Source: Diphasiastrum complanatum (taxonomy: Eukaryota > Streptophyta > Lycopodiopsida > Lycopodiales > Lycopodiaceae). From it: 60,000 bases of DNA. Positions 35,355 to 46,378 of this stretch are shown in pieces. The position numbers and the translations under genes were made by a program. Within the stretch, counting starts at the first letter, position 1. The number at the start of each line of letters is the position of its first letter. Under the pieces are notes generated by a model, which saw nothing but the letters and a program-made list of their open reading frames with translations, was not told the DNA's origin and did no database searches. Where the stretch lies: positions 3,505,224 to 3,565,223 of the forward strand of contig CM055103.1 of assembly GCA_029204225.1 (NCBI GenBank), in the 5' to 3' direction.

Positions 35355-35764
35355 GTCACTCTGCAGAAATGAACTAAAACTGCCATAGGCAAAAAAGGCG
35401 ACAATGTCGGGATTTTGCAAAAAAGATGGCAATGTCCTTAAATCCCATTTAGGGTAGCCCTACACTTTGCCAGTGTCATTTCCATAACATTTGAGGCACT
35501 TTGGAAAAAGCAAAAAATGTGACTCTGCATATTTACTCGTAATTCCTGACAGGCGATAGTGTTACTAAAATGCAAAAATGGCGACACTGCATTTTTACTC
35601 GTAAATCTTGACATGCTAAAAATGTGACACCGTTGTCAAATTCCGTGTATTTCTACAGACTGTGTAAAAACACTTGTAAGTCTACAGACTGTGTAAGAAC
35701 ACGGGAAAATCCACAGAACTGGATAAACAATGGATGAAGATTTAAACCGATTAGTCAAATAGTA
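35355..35764 (+). repeat. Flank paralogous to 20859-23064 without the solo LTR
   Basis: It carries the empty CCCTA site at 35458-35462 and the imperfect repeats of 22757-23064. No ORF. Confidence 0.85.
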
Positions 35765-35890
35765 AGAATGAGAATAATCCAACAATATCTAGATGACATT
35801 GGTATTAAATCTAAAAATTGTGAAAATATGGATGCTCTCCAAAGATGGTGTCTCGACGGATCCAGCTAAGGTGAAAGTTATTCAAGAAAT
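35765..35890 (+). pseudogene. Gypsy pol P6, tiny RT fragment
   Basis: It starts at the same break as P2 (AATCCAACAATATCTAGATG, the YLDD region), has an internal deletion, and ends after DPAKVKVIQE. Confidence 0.8.
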
Positions 35891-36093
35891 TTTCTTAGAG
35901 ATTAGTCATGTTGACGATCTATGTTTATAATTTCACCACATAAACAATATTAATGCTTTGAATTTTGAGAAGGTATGTATAGGCACCTCGGGTGAGGACT
36001 GTTCTTTACAGCCTTCTGACCATCCTTTCTCCACTTGTACTCATCCTCCAAAATGCCTTTATCGTCTTTATGATCGCTTCTTGTTTAATAAAT

Positions 36094-36140
<47 letters not shown>

Positions 36141-36756
36141 GGGCTCCCAAACTCTTTTCCTGCGTTTCCTGGCAGATTTGTTCCTAGTCCACTCGAGCCA
36201 GCTTGGAAAGACATGAAAAATTTAAGGAATTAAGCCACATCCATCATAATTAAGGAGCAATTAATTTTCATTCTTGTTACGATGCATGCATGATGCGAAA
36301 CAACTGCAGGCATGCATGTAGTGGCTGTAGATATCTCGCTTCTTATTCCCAACTTGGTGCACATGAGTTTTAGCTAGATTTGTTTGAAGCGAAATCTGAA
36401 TAATCCAGACGCGAGTTTGTTTGCGCTTGGCTGGCTCGGACTGCAGGCATATATGCATTGGGTAATAAGGCTGAACTTCGTATTGCGAAGCTTATTAATT
36501 TAAATTCGTGCATATGGTTTTTTTTGTCTAATCAATACAAATTTCTGCTGCTATGTTGAGAGCTCAAATGATTAATTCCTTGACAATCATGTGAACAATT
36601 CATGAATGATTAAACATGGTTTGAAATTTCTGGTGAGAAAGCTGATCAGCACAATATCTTTGAGTTAGTACATGCATTGATCTGTTTTGTTATCAAACTT
36701 GAGTACTGTTGTGAGTGTAGAAGAAGAAGAAGAAGAAGGAATCGTTGGATGCTAGT
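35891..36756. other. Apparently single-copy stretch with two microsatellites
   Basis: No match to other parts of the window and no convincing ORF. It contains (TA)n at about 36098-36138 and (GAA)n at about 36719-36739. It may be host DNA. Confidence 0.5.
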
Positions 36757-36899
36757 ATGATTGGAAGAATTTAATAGCGATTATTGCTGCTGACGCTAGC
36801 TTGTAATCTGTGTGTATGTAATCATTGTTCTCGCTCACCTCGCTCCCCCGTCGCATGCATGGATTTGATAAAAAAGAAGAAGGAATTCAAAAGTGGTGT

Positions 36900-36976
36900 T
36901 GGAGCCTGCGGGAGATGAAGGCTACGCGAGCACCTCATAACAAGACCCCAACGCTTAACCATTGAGCTACGGCCCC
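36900..36976 (-). other. tRNA-like segment, copy lacking B box
   Basis: The minus strand reads GGGGCCGTAGCTCAATGG through a long loop to GCAGGCTCC. Compared with 8529-8626 about 20 bases including GGTTCGACC are gone, so it cannot be a normal Pol III gene. The acceptor ends are kept. Confidence 0.55.
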
Positions 36977-38049
36977 TTTTGGGTGATCTGATTTTCAAAT
37001 ACAATTCTCTTATTGTGAACTAAAGATTTAGACCCGGTAAATCGTTGAATCATGCATGAGGCTTTGCGTGCTTCCAACCTTTTGATGTAGGAGGCCAAAA
37101 TTTGAAAATTAGCTTCCAACTTTAATTAGTTCCTCCAACCAGCTATTGAATTATTCGCCTCCAAATCCAACCACTAGAGCATCTCCTCTTCTCGTGCACC
37201 TTCTTCTTGTTGAAGCTCCTCAAAAGTGTAATTATAGGTATCTAGACATCTTGGAATGCCACTAGCCTACTCCCACTCAGCCCGGCAATGGGAAAGTGTG
37301 GTTTAACTTGCATTGATACCATGTCCTAATTGAGTGCTCACCCTAGGAAGCATTCTTAAACTGCCACTTTTAATACCCTTGCAAAATAGGCATGGCGCAG
37401 TTGGAGGGATTTATATATCAATTTTACAAGTTTGGAAGGCGTGCGTACCTATCACAAAGGTTAGCTCCCAATAGATGAATTAGAATCTGGTTGTGAGTTT
37501 GTGGGCCTGCACTTAGAGCCAACATAGATCCACATTTCTATCTTTGCTTTTCTAAGAAGGAGAGCCGTGACGCAAGGGTTTGGATGAAAATTTGAATCCA
37601 TGCTGTTCTACTAGAATTCACGACACCACAGAAGCTCCACAAGCACCAGACAAGGATTAGGTGTGTTGTAGAACAGGTCCTAGGTCGATATCACGAGTAT
37701 CATTAGGTGCTTACTTTGGATTCACATGAATGCCACAGTATAGAAGCCCCACAAGCAACAAATCAAACAAGGGTCAAGTGTGTTGAAGGAGAGGTCCTAG
37801 GTCGATATCAAGAATATAAGGTGCTTAATACACTAAGAGTCCCTAGAAGGGGCAGCCAAAACCCACCCCTGATGGCTACCATTAAATATGTGTCCCTAAA
37901 TTAGGGGAGACGGGATTGAACTCGCCCCTTCTCCTCAAACAGGGGTGTCAAAGAGGGGCACCGCCCCTTGCCCTTGTCAAAGAAATTTGCCACCATATCC
38001 TTGTGTTCCTCCATGCTTGATGATGATCTTTGACTTGAAAGCTCCACTT

Positions 38050-39021
38050 TCATGAAGATGGTTGCACCATAAAGAGTGAAATCCGAGGCTTCCATGCCTC
38101 ATAAAGATCAAGATCATAAGATGAGTAAATGTGATGATTATCAAGATTTTCAATTCTAGCTTCACTAGTCCACATAGTATGAGCATTTTCCATGATGAAT
38201 CTAATCTTGAAACCAATCACTATCTCGTTCTTTTTGAGGCTACATACTTGCTCAAGGATGTACGTAGTGTCCTTCATGGATGATTCACTTAATCTCAAGA
38301 GAAGTTTACAAATTGCCTCACAACATGTAAAAACATGATTTTTCACACTATGAGTAACAAACTCATTCTTGCTCTTACTAGATCCAAGAGCATACATTTG
38401 ATGACACAACCACTTGCTTTCAAAATGATTTGGAAACATATCTAAGCCATCAATGACAAGAAATAAAATGTCCATACAATAGGCATCATACAAAACTAGT
38501 ATTGCCTTACTTGAACTTTGAGATGTAGAAATCTCAATAAAGCAAGATGTTACATCAAATAATGGAAGAGAAGCAAATGTGAATGTGTTGAAGTAGATAC
38601 AACCTGAAAATTGCCCCTCTTTGCCATGTATTGTGAGCCTCATAGACTCGGCCTTGCCTCTTGAAGATCTCCATGAAACCATGTGTTGAGAAGACTCCTC
38701 CTCAAGCCTTGGCAAATCTTCATCATGCACTTGGATTTTTGGTAGATTTGAAAATCCTACCATCATCCTCTTGATTGAGATGAGATCCTCCTTAATCCTT
38801 ATATGCCAAGGAATTTTGGCAAAGCATATCGATCTAAAGATCCCCAAATTATCAACAATTGCAATCTTCTTATCAAGCACCATTGATAAAAGATACTTCC
38901 AATTGAGGGTTTTAAATAAGAAGTCACATGAAATGGCACCATCTTTGCTTCTACATGACGAAATGAGATCATCCAAATGAACAAGATAAGATATTTGATG
39001 AGAAGTCACCCTCCTTGGCAA
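38050..39021 (-). CDS. Family A ORF, 323 aa, function unknown
   Basis: The longest intact reading frame in family A. It is open from MPRRVTSHQISYLVHLDDL to the stop at 38050. I do not recognise a domain. Visible features are basic, Ile-rich segments (IRIKEDLISIKRMM), an acidic linker (DEDLPRLEEESSQ), two hydrophobic stretches that are too polar for clear membrane helices (FTFASLPLFDVTSC; AYCMDILFLVIDG) and a Cys pair (FTCCEAICKLLLR). Copies 1 and 2 encode the same peptide with frameshifts. Upstream, in another frame and ending in TGA, is a copia-like segment (39006-39305). It may be an accessory ORF of a non-autonomous element, captured sequence, or a chance frame kept because the copies are young. 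Confidence 0.45.
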   Translation of the reverse strand: MPRRVTSHQISYLVHLDDLISSCRSKDGAISCDFLFKTLNWKYLLSMVLDKKIAIVDNLGIFRSICFAKIPWHIRIKEDLISIKRMMVGFSNLPKIQVHDEDLPRLEEESSQHMVSWRSSRGKAESMRLTIHGKEGQFSGCIYFNTFTFASLPLFDVTSCFIEISTSQSSSKAILVLYDAYCMDILFLVIDGLDMFPNHFESKWLCHQMYALGSSKSKNEFVTHSVKNHVFTCCEAICKLLLRLSESSMKDTTYILEQVCSLKKNEIVIGFKIRFIMENAHTMWTSEARIENLDNHHIYSSYDLDLYEAWKPRISLFMVQPSS

Positions 39022-39305
39022 TAACCATCTCCATGTGCTTTTGCCAAAGCACCATCTTGGAACATAGGTTGAGTCACATCACTTGCCTTATCCTCCTTGA
39101 GATGATCCAAGCCCCTCTTGGCCACACTTCCACAAAGATTATCACATCTAGTCCCACTTGCTACCATGACATCACCATCCCTCTTAACCAAGCAAGCATC
39201 TTTACCAAAATCAACTTGGAGACCATTGACAAAATTTTCAAAATTCACATGCGTGGGGAATGTCCACAAGAGTGACTGATCATAATTAAGCTTTGTGATT
39301 AGCAC
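39006..39305 (-). pseudogene. Copia-derived pre-integrase piece at the start of family A
   Basis: The NGLQVDFGKDACLVKRDG region matches the pattern between protease and HHCC in copia pol. It runs in another frame from the 323-aa ORF, which it overlaps by a few codons, and stops at TGA. An equivalent stop exists in the 19-kb copy. Confidence 0.6.
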
Positions 39306-39468
39306 TATAACCTAATTCTAGATTGATCAACAAAATCTAGTTCAGAAGAAATGGCTAATCCACAATCTAGCATGCTAATCAACAAAATATAATAGCAATG
39401 ATTAAAGCTTGCCAATTGTTGGTAGATTCTCTACAAATATCAAAAACAGTCGAAGGAATATTTCTGGT

Positions 39469-40060
39469 GTCGGTCGATCCAAGAACTATAGTAGCTAGAC
39501 TTGTACTTGTGAATCCAACCATAGCATGTTGTTGTGTAAGACCATGAGTTGAGGAAAGAATAGTTAGTTATATAAGAGTTAGTTGGATGTGACCTATTAG
39601 TGGAAAGTTCAACAATATTCGGTTGTAGAAAGTGACAGCCAAGAAACTCGATGGCAGGTGAGAAGGGAAAATAATAGAAAAGAAGGGAGGTGGAGGAAAG
39701 AGGGGGCTGCAACCAGAGTTGATGATGGGAAGAGTGTGAGTGTGTAGAGATCAAACAGTCTAGATATGGGAGAGCCGATTGGCAATCTAGAGAAGGATAG
39801 CTGATACGATGTGTTGGTGATCAGACTAGTGATTAGCGGAGTTGATGAGTGGGCCGCATCAGTTGCATGAAGTTTTGTAAGAAGCTATTGTCATTGGCAT
39901 GAGAATTCTTGGAGTAGAATCTTATCATTTCTATGTACTGTTTGTTGTATATGATTGTGTGTTGAAAATATGTAGTATTCTGATATTAATTGACGTGAAT
40001 TGTGAATGTTAGAAAGACTCATCTATTTGTCGAGTGAATGAGAGGTTATAGATTTGTAGT
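39469..40060 (+). mobile_element. LTR4, copy in 39-kb region
   Basis: It starts TGTCGGTCGATCC and matches the minus strand of 18390-18975. The distal end near 40060 is lost; the next 125 bases have no match. Confidence 0.65.
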
Positions 40061-40186
40061 TCGTGAATAGGGATCACGTAAGAAGAATGATAATTGAGTA
40101 TATCTTATCTGAGTTAACCGAAATGGTAGGCCGGAGTGTGATATTGAATGCTTAGAATTAGATTGTTGACTTCTACTTGTCATGTA

Positions 40187-40450
40187 TGAAAAGAAATATG
40201 TTATGAGTAGTAGTCTTTTCTGTTGATTAAATAAAAGTGATAGGATGCTTAATTGGCAGGTTCGAGTTTTAAGCATGTGTTTGTGTAAATCAAGAGAATT
40301 CAGCATTGGCAGTGAATTATAAATTGAGGAGTTTTACCAAACATTGGTGACATTGACAACTCACTTAGATTAGTGCATGATACGACCAAATTACAATGGC
40401 AATTTCGATTGCATCCACTTTTTTCTCATTTTTTTTTCAATATTTTATTG
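40187..40450 (+). mobile_element. Inverted copy of the 640-908 gypsy LTR edge and leader
   Basis: Clear inverted match, including CCAAACA followed by the possible primer site TGGTGACATTGACA. No gag follows; LTR2 sequence begins near 40520. Confidence 0.7.
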
Positions 40451-40519
40451 CCTAATAGATTCAATATACATGTTCTAAATTGCTTCATGTTTTATTAATT
40501 TATATTGAAACGTACTATA

Positions 40520-40921
40520 ACATCTGATCTTTCTAGTTACTCTTTCTAGTAATAGACGATCAACTTTTAGTCTTGTCTTTTGCTAATAATTCACGACTAA
40601 TTATCAGTCGAGCACGGTCTAGCTCTTCGCGAATCATTTGCGACAGATAATTTGTCTTGCAATTCACAACAAATTATTCATCTAGTGCTTCATCCATTAA
40701 ATGTTTGGCGACGTAATCTAGAATGACTATGATTTCTATCACTAAAGTTCTCCTCATTCTGATAGGCGTAGTCATGCTTACGGAGAGAGTCAAATAATTC
40801 ATTCCACTATGCATGAACATTTTCTGTTTGAGTTCGCTTCTCGTTCGTTTCTTGTTCGAGTCCGTTTCTCGTTCGTGTTCGTCATTTATTCTTCCATCCT
40901 CTCTCTCTCTCTCTCCCAACA
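40520..40921 (+). repeat. Copia LTR2, 3' part, with primer site
   Basis: Matches 25130-25529, ends CTCCCAACA and is followed by TGGTATCAGAGC (40922-40933). Confidence 0.88.
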
Positions 40922-41072
40922 TGGTATCAGAGCTATTTTCATAGCTTGATAAGCTTCCACATTACAAGACTCTACTAGCCGATAGAGTAATTGTTTTCTT
41001 GTTCTGTAAATATCATATTTTCATACTTAAGTCACTGATAGTTTCTCTTATCACTTACACTAATTCTTTCAC

Positions 41073-41732
41073 ATGGATTTCCAAGGGAAAGCCAGTCCTA
41101 TCATGGACAAGCTTGATGGAGCCAATTACCGTCTGTGGAAATTTAAGATGAAAATTGTACTAATGACAAAAGAATTGTTCGACGTTGTTACAGGTGCAGA
41201 AGGAAAACCCGAAGTGGACAACGCGACAATCGCCAGATGGAAGCTGAAGGATGGAAAGGCTTTCGTGTTGATCATCCTCAACATCACGGATACCCATATC
41301 GTCCATGTATCTGAGGCTCAGACATCAAAGAAGTCTGGGACATCTTGAGCACACTATACTAAGTGCGAGATATAGCTTCTAAGCTACATCTCAAGAAGAA
41401 ATTCTACTCCCTCAAGATGACGAATGGTGATTCTCTGCAGAATCACAACTGGAAGGACGATCAAGGCCCTAAGGTTAGACAACGGTGGAGAATACATCTC
41501 TGTCAAATTTAAGGAGTATTGTCAAAGCCAATGCATTGAGCAGCAATTCATCACTCCTTACAATCCTCAATCTAATGGCTTAGCTGAGAGGAAGAACCAT
41601 ACTATGGTCGAATCTGCTAAGTGTATGCTATTGCATGCATCGTTGCCCAAGAGATTCTAGGCTGAAGCTGTCTCCACTATAGCTTACCTCCATAACAGAT
41701 GTTCAACCAAGACCCTCTCAGACAGGCCGTTA
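41073..41732 (+). pseudogene. Copia gag fused to integrase by internal deletion
   Basis: Gag starts MDFQGKASPIMDKLDGANYR as in the 25-kb copy and is open to 41346. After NGDSLQN near 41445 it jumps straight into the integrase core (IKALRLDNGGEYIS, TPYNPQSNGLAERKN), so the rest of gag, the protease and the integrase N-terminus (about 2 kb in a normal copia) are deleted. The second catalytic Asp and the Glu are visible; the first Asp is gone. It ends near 41732, where gypsy sequence starts. Confidence 0.85.
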
Positions 41733-41868
41733 TTTAAGGATACATATGCACAAATCAAAACATGTGATGTCTGTCAAAGAATCAAGACTCCTCAACGAGC
41801 TGAATTCATGCCTTTAACTTCACTAATCGAAGGAGAAGCATTTCATAAGGGGGAACATAAGCAATTCA
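41733..41868 (+). pseudogene. Gypsy integrase zinc-domain fragment P7
   Basis: LFKDTYAQIKTCDVCQRIKTPQ is the second half of a gypsy HHCC domain, joined directly to copia integrase. It ends after GEAFHKG. Confidence 0.82.
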
Positions 41869-42003
41869 TATCCATTTCTTCCAAGAATATAAAATCATTA
41901 CCTCTTCTTTTGCGACATTTTTTTTTCACGACCACATGCATCGTATATATCCATTGCACAACATTTTTGATATTTTCTTGTTTATCTTCTCAATTTAGTA
42001 ATC
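41869..42003 (-). other. Inverted L1 leader stub and unmatched bases
   Basis: 41869-41945 is the inverse of the L1 leader (14160-14245). 41946-42003 matches nothing. Confidence 0.6.
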
Positions 42004-43285
42004 CTCTTCTTCCAATTACCACTTGGCGTATCCACCCCTTGTCTGTTTTTCTCACCCATCAATCTGTTTCATGATCCACTAACTGTTCTATTTTCTAGTT
42101 TATCATTAGCTCTTCTCATCTTACAAAGTTTGGAGGGAGGGAAAATCAAGGAGAAATCCTTGTGCTTCAAGAATCTAGAATCATCTCTAGACATACTTGA
42201 ATGATTTTCTACAAATTTGGCTGATCTTAACTGAATTCGGCTAGCAAGTCAACTAAGAAGAAGGTATGCACATCAACCAAAGGAAGTCAACAAAAGGTCA
42301 CATCAATCAAAGCAGCCCCATTTTGGCAATTCTTATTCTAGGTTGCTCACAGACTGATTGATTTCAACTTATGTTGAGCTTACAAATCTCAAATAGGTCA
42401 AATTTCTTGTTTATCACTTGGGAAGGCCAAAATTTGATGCCTAATGTGTGATTTCGCTACTTGTCACCTGACATGGCTCATCAAGTGATCAGACTCAACC
42501 AGTCCCACGTCTAGGATATTAAGATAGCTCAAGTTCAACCCCTTGTCAATGAAGTTTATCGCTATCACACGAGATGATCGAAATTCAATGTGCATCTTCT
42601 GGAAAAGCTCACTTTTGGTGCTTGTCACTCAAGGTTTTCTCATAAAATGATTGAATTTGAGAAATTTTGAGCTCATGAAATTCATATAGCTCAAAGTCAA
42701 AAAACTTGAAGTTTTCACTCACAAAGCATTGCTAGCTTATGGACCACAAACCACCGCTACCGAAACTACATCACATACAAACAGTGAAGATAACGAAGGC
42801 CGACAACCTGCATACCACAAAAAACTGCAAATCACAACAAACTGCAACGTCCAGATAATGAACGAAGACAATCGAAGGGAACCGCAAGTCAGCACTTGCG
42901 GTCTATGAGCTGCGAAGACCGAAGCTCAACCTGTAAAGACCACTAGGGACAAACCCCTAAGGTGAGGATAGGAAAACACAAGAGAGACTGTGGAGCAAAA
43001 CCACCCAACCAAACCTAGATCCCTCCTGGAGAATTCTCCTGGATCTAGCCCCCTTTGGTTGAGATCAGCTAGATTTGTAAAAAATCGTTCAAGTATGTTT
43101 GGAGATGATTCTAGATTCTTGAAGCACAAGGATTTCTCCTTGATTCTCCCTCCCTCCAAACTTTGTAAGATGAGAAGAGCTAATGATGAACTGGAAAATA
43201 GAACAGTTAGTAGATCGTGAAACAAATTGATGGGTGAGAAAAACAGACAAGAGGTGGATACACCAGGTCATAATTGGAAGAAGAG
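42004..43285. mobile_element. 1.28-kb element with about 230-bp terminal inverted repeats
   Basis: CTCTTCTTCCAATTA at 42004 is mirrored at 43285. The arms (42004-42235 and 43055-43285) agree at roughly nine bases in ten by eye. The 820-bp centre has no credible ORF. The left flank is copia/gypsy debris and the right flank is gypsy pol P3; no target duplication was found. A foldback or Mutator-like non-autonomous DNA transposon is possible, but two LTR-like pieces joined in opposite orientation would look the same. Confidence 0.6.
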
Positions 43286-44686
43286 ATCTCCATTGATCTT
43301 CGTGGTGTGGTCCTGAAAGCCCGAATAGTTGAATTTGCATCGAGGATAGTATGGGGTACTTTTGCGATGCTTCACAAAGTAATGGGTTAGGAGGTTATGT
43401 ACAACGTTATTGAGAAAGAAAGTACCTCTATCACTTACTAACTCTATTGGACAACCGAATCGAGTAATAAATGATTTCATACAGAAATTTGGCTATAGCT
43501 TTTGCAGTAGCTTGTCTAGTTGCTCTAGCCTCTATCCAGTTTGTAGCATAGTCAGTGGCCACTAAGATGTATCTTGATTGAGTACCACGGGCGGCTAGGC
43601 TGATTGTTCCTATAAAATCAATTCCCCCTTATGAAATGCTTCTCCTTTGATTATTGAAGCTAAAGGTATGAATTCAGCTCGTTCAGGAGTCTTGATTCTT
43701 TGACAGACATCACATGTTTTGATTTGTGCATATGTATCCTTAAATAACGGCCACCAATATCCGGCTAATAGTATTTTCTTCGCGGTACTGTCAAATGAGA
43801 AGTGTCCTCCTCCTCCACCTTCATGCGATAGGAAAATTATTTGTTTTATCTCATCCTCATTAATGCATCTCCTAATAAATCCATATACACCTTTCTTATA
43901 TAGTTGTAAGGCAGGGTCTAGGTTCCAAAATTACTTTGCATTGATTGACTTTAGACATAGTTGGACAGACATAATCTTAAAGTCGAACTCTAGAAGGATA
44001 AGTAGCCATCTTGCTATACGACCAGTGTTGCATGGTTTATTCAACAGATATAGCAACGCTTGATGATTGGTATAGAATCTAAATTGATTACCTAGCAGAT
44101 AATGGCATAATTTTTGTACAACATATATCATTGTCAAAGCTTCTCTTTCGGCTATCGAATCGTGTAATCTTTTCCAAATTCTTCCGCCTGTGTTAGGATG
44201 ACTCCAATAGAATAGTTACTAGCGTCAGTATGAACATGGAATTCCAATTGGGAGTTCAGTGCTCGGAGAATGGGTGCAGTGACAAGTGTGTGCTTCAAAT
44301 CGTCAACTACTTGTATTATTTCTTTGGTCCATTCTGGATCTGTAACAACTTCATAAATTAATCTGGCTTTTCCTACAAAATCAAGAATAAATATGCGGTA
44401 ATAATTACAATGGCCTACAAAGATATAGATTAAATTTTTCTTTACCATGGCTGGTAGTGACATTTCTTGAATAACTTTCACCTTATTTGGATCCGTCGAG
44501 ATACCATCTTTGGATATGATATGTCCTAGGACATCACTATGTGTTACCCAAATCTGACATTTCTCCAGATTCAGTGAAAGTACATACTTTCTACATTGGA
44601 TAAATTTTTTTCCAGGAGCATGAAGATGTTCACAATTTTTAGATTCAACACCAATGTCATCTAGATATTGCTGGATTATTCTCCAT
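43286..44686 (-). pseudogene. Gypsy pol P3
   Basis: From the right: RT from YLDD (IIQQYLDDIGVESKNCEHL) and the connection and RNase H start (44152-44700 frame), then a broken RNase H tail (43931-44137, FYTNHQALLYLLNKP) missing its end, zinc-domain remnants (about 43700-43920), and the integrase start (FITRFGCPIELVSDRG, 43268-43480) deleted after the second Asp. No frame is complete. The YLDD 5' break is shared with P2. Confidence 0.85.
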
Positions 44687-44911
44687 CTTAATGATTTCAA
44701 AGTTAGTTACTATAAGATCAAACGTGATTTCTATCACTATTGTTTTTGTTTCAAATTGATAGGTGTGATCATGCATTGAGAAAGAGGAAGATAGTTTATT
44801 CCGCCACGCACGAAAGTTTTCTTTCTAGACAGTCGAATTATTTTCATTCGTTCCTTTTTTAGTTCGTTTCTTTTTGAGTTCGACCTATCTTCAGCACACC
44901 TTTTTCCGACA
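44687..44911 (+). repeat. L1 LTR, 3' third, with decayed primer site
   Basis: Matches the end of 13415-14137 and ends TTCCGACA; the primer site reads AGGTATCAAAGC (44912-44923). The leader then runs to about 45060. Confidence 0.82.
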
Positions 44912-45074
44912 AGGTATCAAAGCGAAATCTCTAATACAATGCATGTGGTCGTGAGGAAAAGAAGAGGGTATGATTTTATATTCTTGGATAAACATGGATA
45001 TGAATTGCTTACATAAAACCAAGAAACTTATTACCTTTTTCTAAAGAATATATACATACAAAAAATCAAATCCA

Positions 45075-46245
45075 TGTTTCCTGCTGTATGGAATTTTTTC
45101 AATTGAGAACCATTGACAAGAGTGTCTAATGGGATCCCATCTCAAGTTTCCAGTTGTACGGATCCATTGGTGTGAATCTTTGTGATCACATAAGGTCCTT
45201 GGCCTTGGAATTTGAGTTTCCTTGGTTTAATCTTTCGAGTTCTATATAATAGAGCTTTATCTCCTTTATTCAATTCTTTAATTGAACCTTCCCCTATTTT
45301 TGTTAGAATTGGGCAGATGATCTTGAGAAAGTGAGTGCCTCTATCACTTACTAGCTCTATTGGATAACCGAATCGGGTAATAATGTTTTCATACAAAAAT
45401 TTGGCTGTAACTTTTGCGGTAGCTTGTCTAGTTGCTCTAGCCTCTAACCAATCTGTATCATAGTCAGTGGCCACTGAGATGTATCTTGATTGAGTACCAT
45501 GGGTGGCTGGGCTGATTGTTCCTATAAAATCAATTCCCCCCTTATGAAATGCTTCTCCTTTGATTTTTGAAGTTAAAGGTATACAATCAGCTCATTGAGG
45601 AGTCTTGATTGTTTGACAGACATCACATGTTTTGATTTGTGCATATGTATCCTTAAATAACGGCCACCAAGATCCGGCTAATAGTATTTTCTTCGCGGTA
45701 CTGTCAAATGAGAAGTGTTCTCCTCCTTCACCTTCATGCGATGGAAAATTATTTGTTCTACCTCATTCTCATGAATGCATCTCCTAATTAATCCATATAA
45801 AACTTTTTTATATAATTGTAAGGTAAGGTCTAGATTCCAAAATCAGTTTGCATTGATTGACTTTAGACATAGTTGGATCCATTACTCCGGATGATAAGAA
45901 TGATACTATCTCTTCAGCCCATCTAGGAGTGCCGTCTATTTGGAATACGTAGGCATCAAGTAAATCCTCATTTATTAATTCTATGACTTTCTTGGCTGAT
46001 GGTATCCTAGATAAATGATCGGGAAGAAAATGTTGCTTACATTTTCTTACAATAATCTTAAAGTCGAACTCTTGAAGGATAAGTACCCATCTTGCTATAC
46101 GACCAGTGTTGCATGGTTTATTCAACAGATATAGCAACGCTTGATGATCGGTATAGAATCTAGATTGATTTCCTAGCAGATAATGGCATAGTTTTTGCAC
46201 AACATATATCATTGTTAAAGCTTCTCTTCCGGTTGTGGAATAATT
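45075..46245 (-). pseudogene. Gypsy pol P4
   Basis: From the right: RNase H region (45808-46212: FYTDHQALLYLLNKP, RIPSAKKVIELIN, DGTPRWAEEIVSF), zinc-domain remnants, and the integrase core (45142-45474: ATDYDTDWLEA, LVSDRGTHFL). Integrase then loses its catalytic-Glu segment and continues in frame into the C-terminal tail (GDKALLYRTRKIKPRKLKFQ). RT is absent; at 46245 the element joins copia leader. Confidence 0.85.
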
Positions 46246-46378
46246 TTCTTCAGAAAAACTATCAGTGACTTAAGTATGAAAATCTGATATTTACAGAATA
46301 AGAAAACAATTACTCTATCGGCTAGTAGAGTCTTGTACTGTGGAAGCTTATCAAGCTATGAAAATAGCTCTGATACCA
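46246..46378 (-). promoter_or_regulatory. Copia leader and primer site of inverted LTR2
   Basis: The minus strand carries TGGTATCAGAGC (46367-46378) next to the LTR, then about 120 bases of leader that run into gypsy pol. Confidence 0.85.

Larger units (their letters stand above)
36757..39468 (-). repeat. Repeat family A, copy 3 (longest)
   Basis: A minus-strand copy of about 2.7 kb that includes all parts seen elsewhere: the copia-derived start (39006-39305), the long ORF, the G-rich stretch, the non-coding tail and the tRNA-like segment. It holds the uninterrupted C1 target at 38515-38519. On the right it abuts LTR4 exactly as in the 19-kb copy. Confidence 0.85.
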
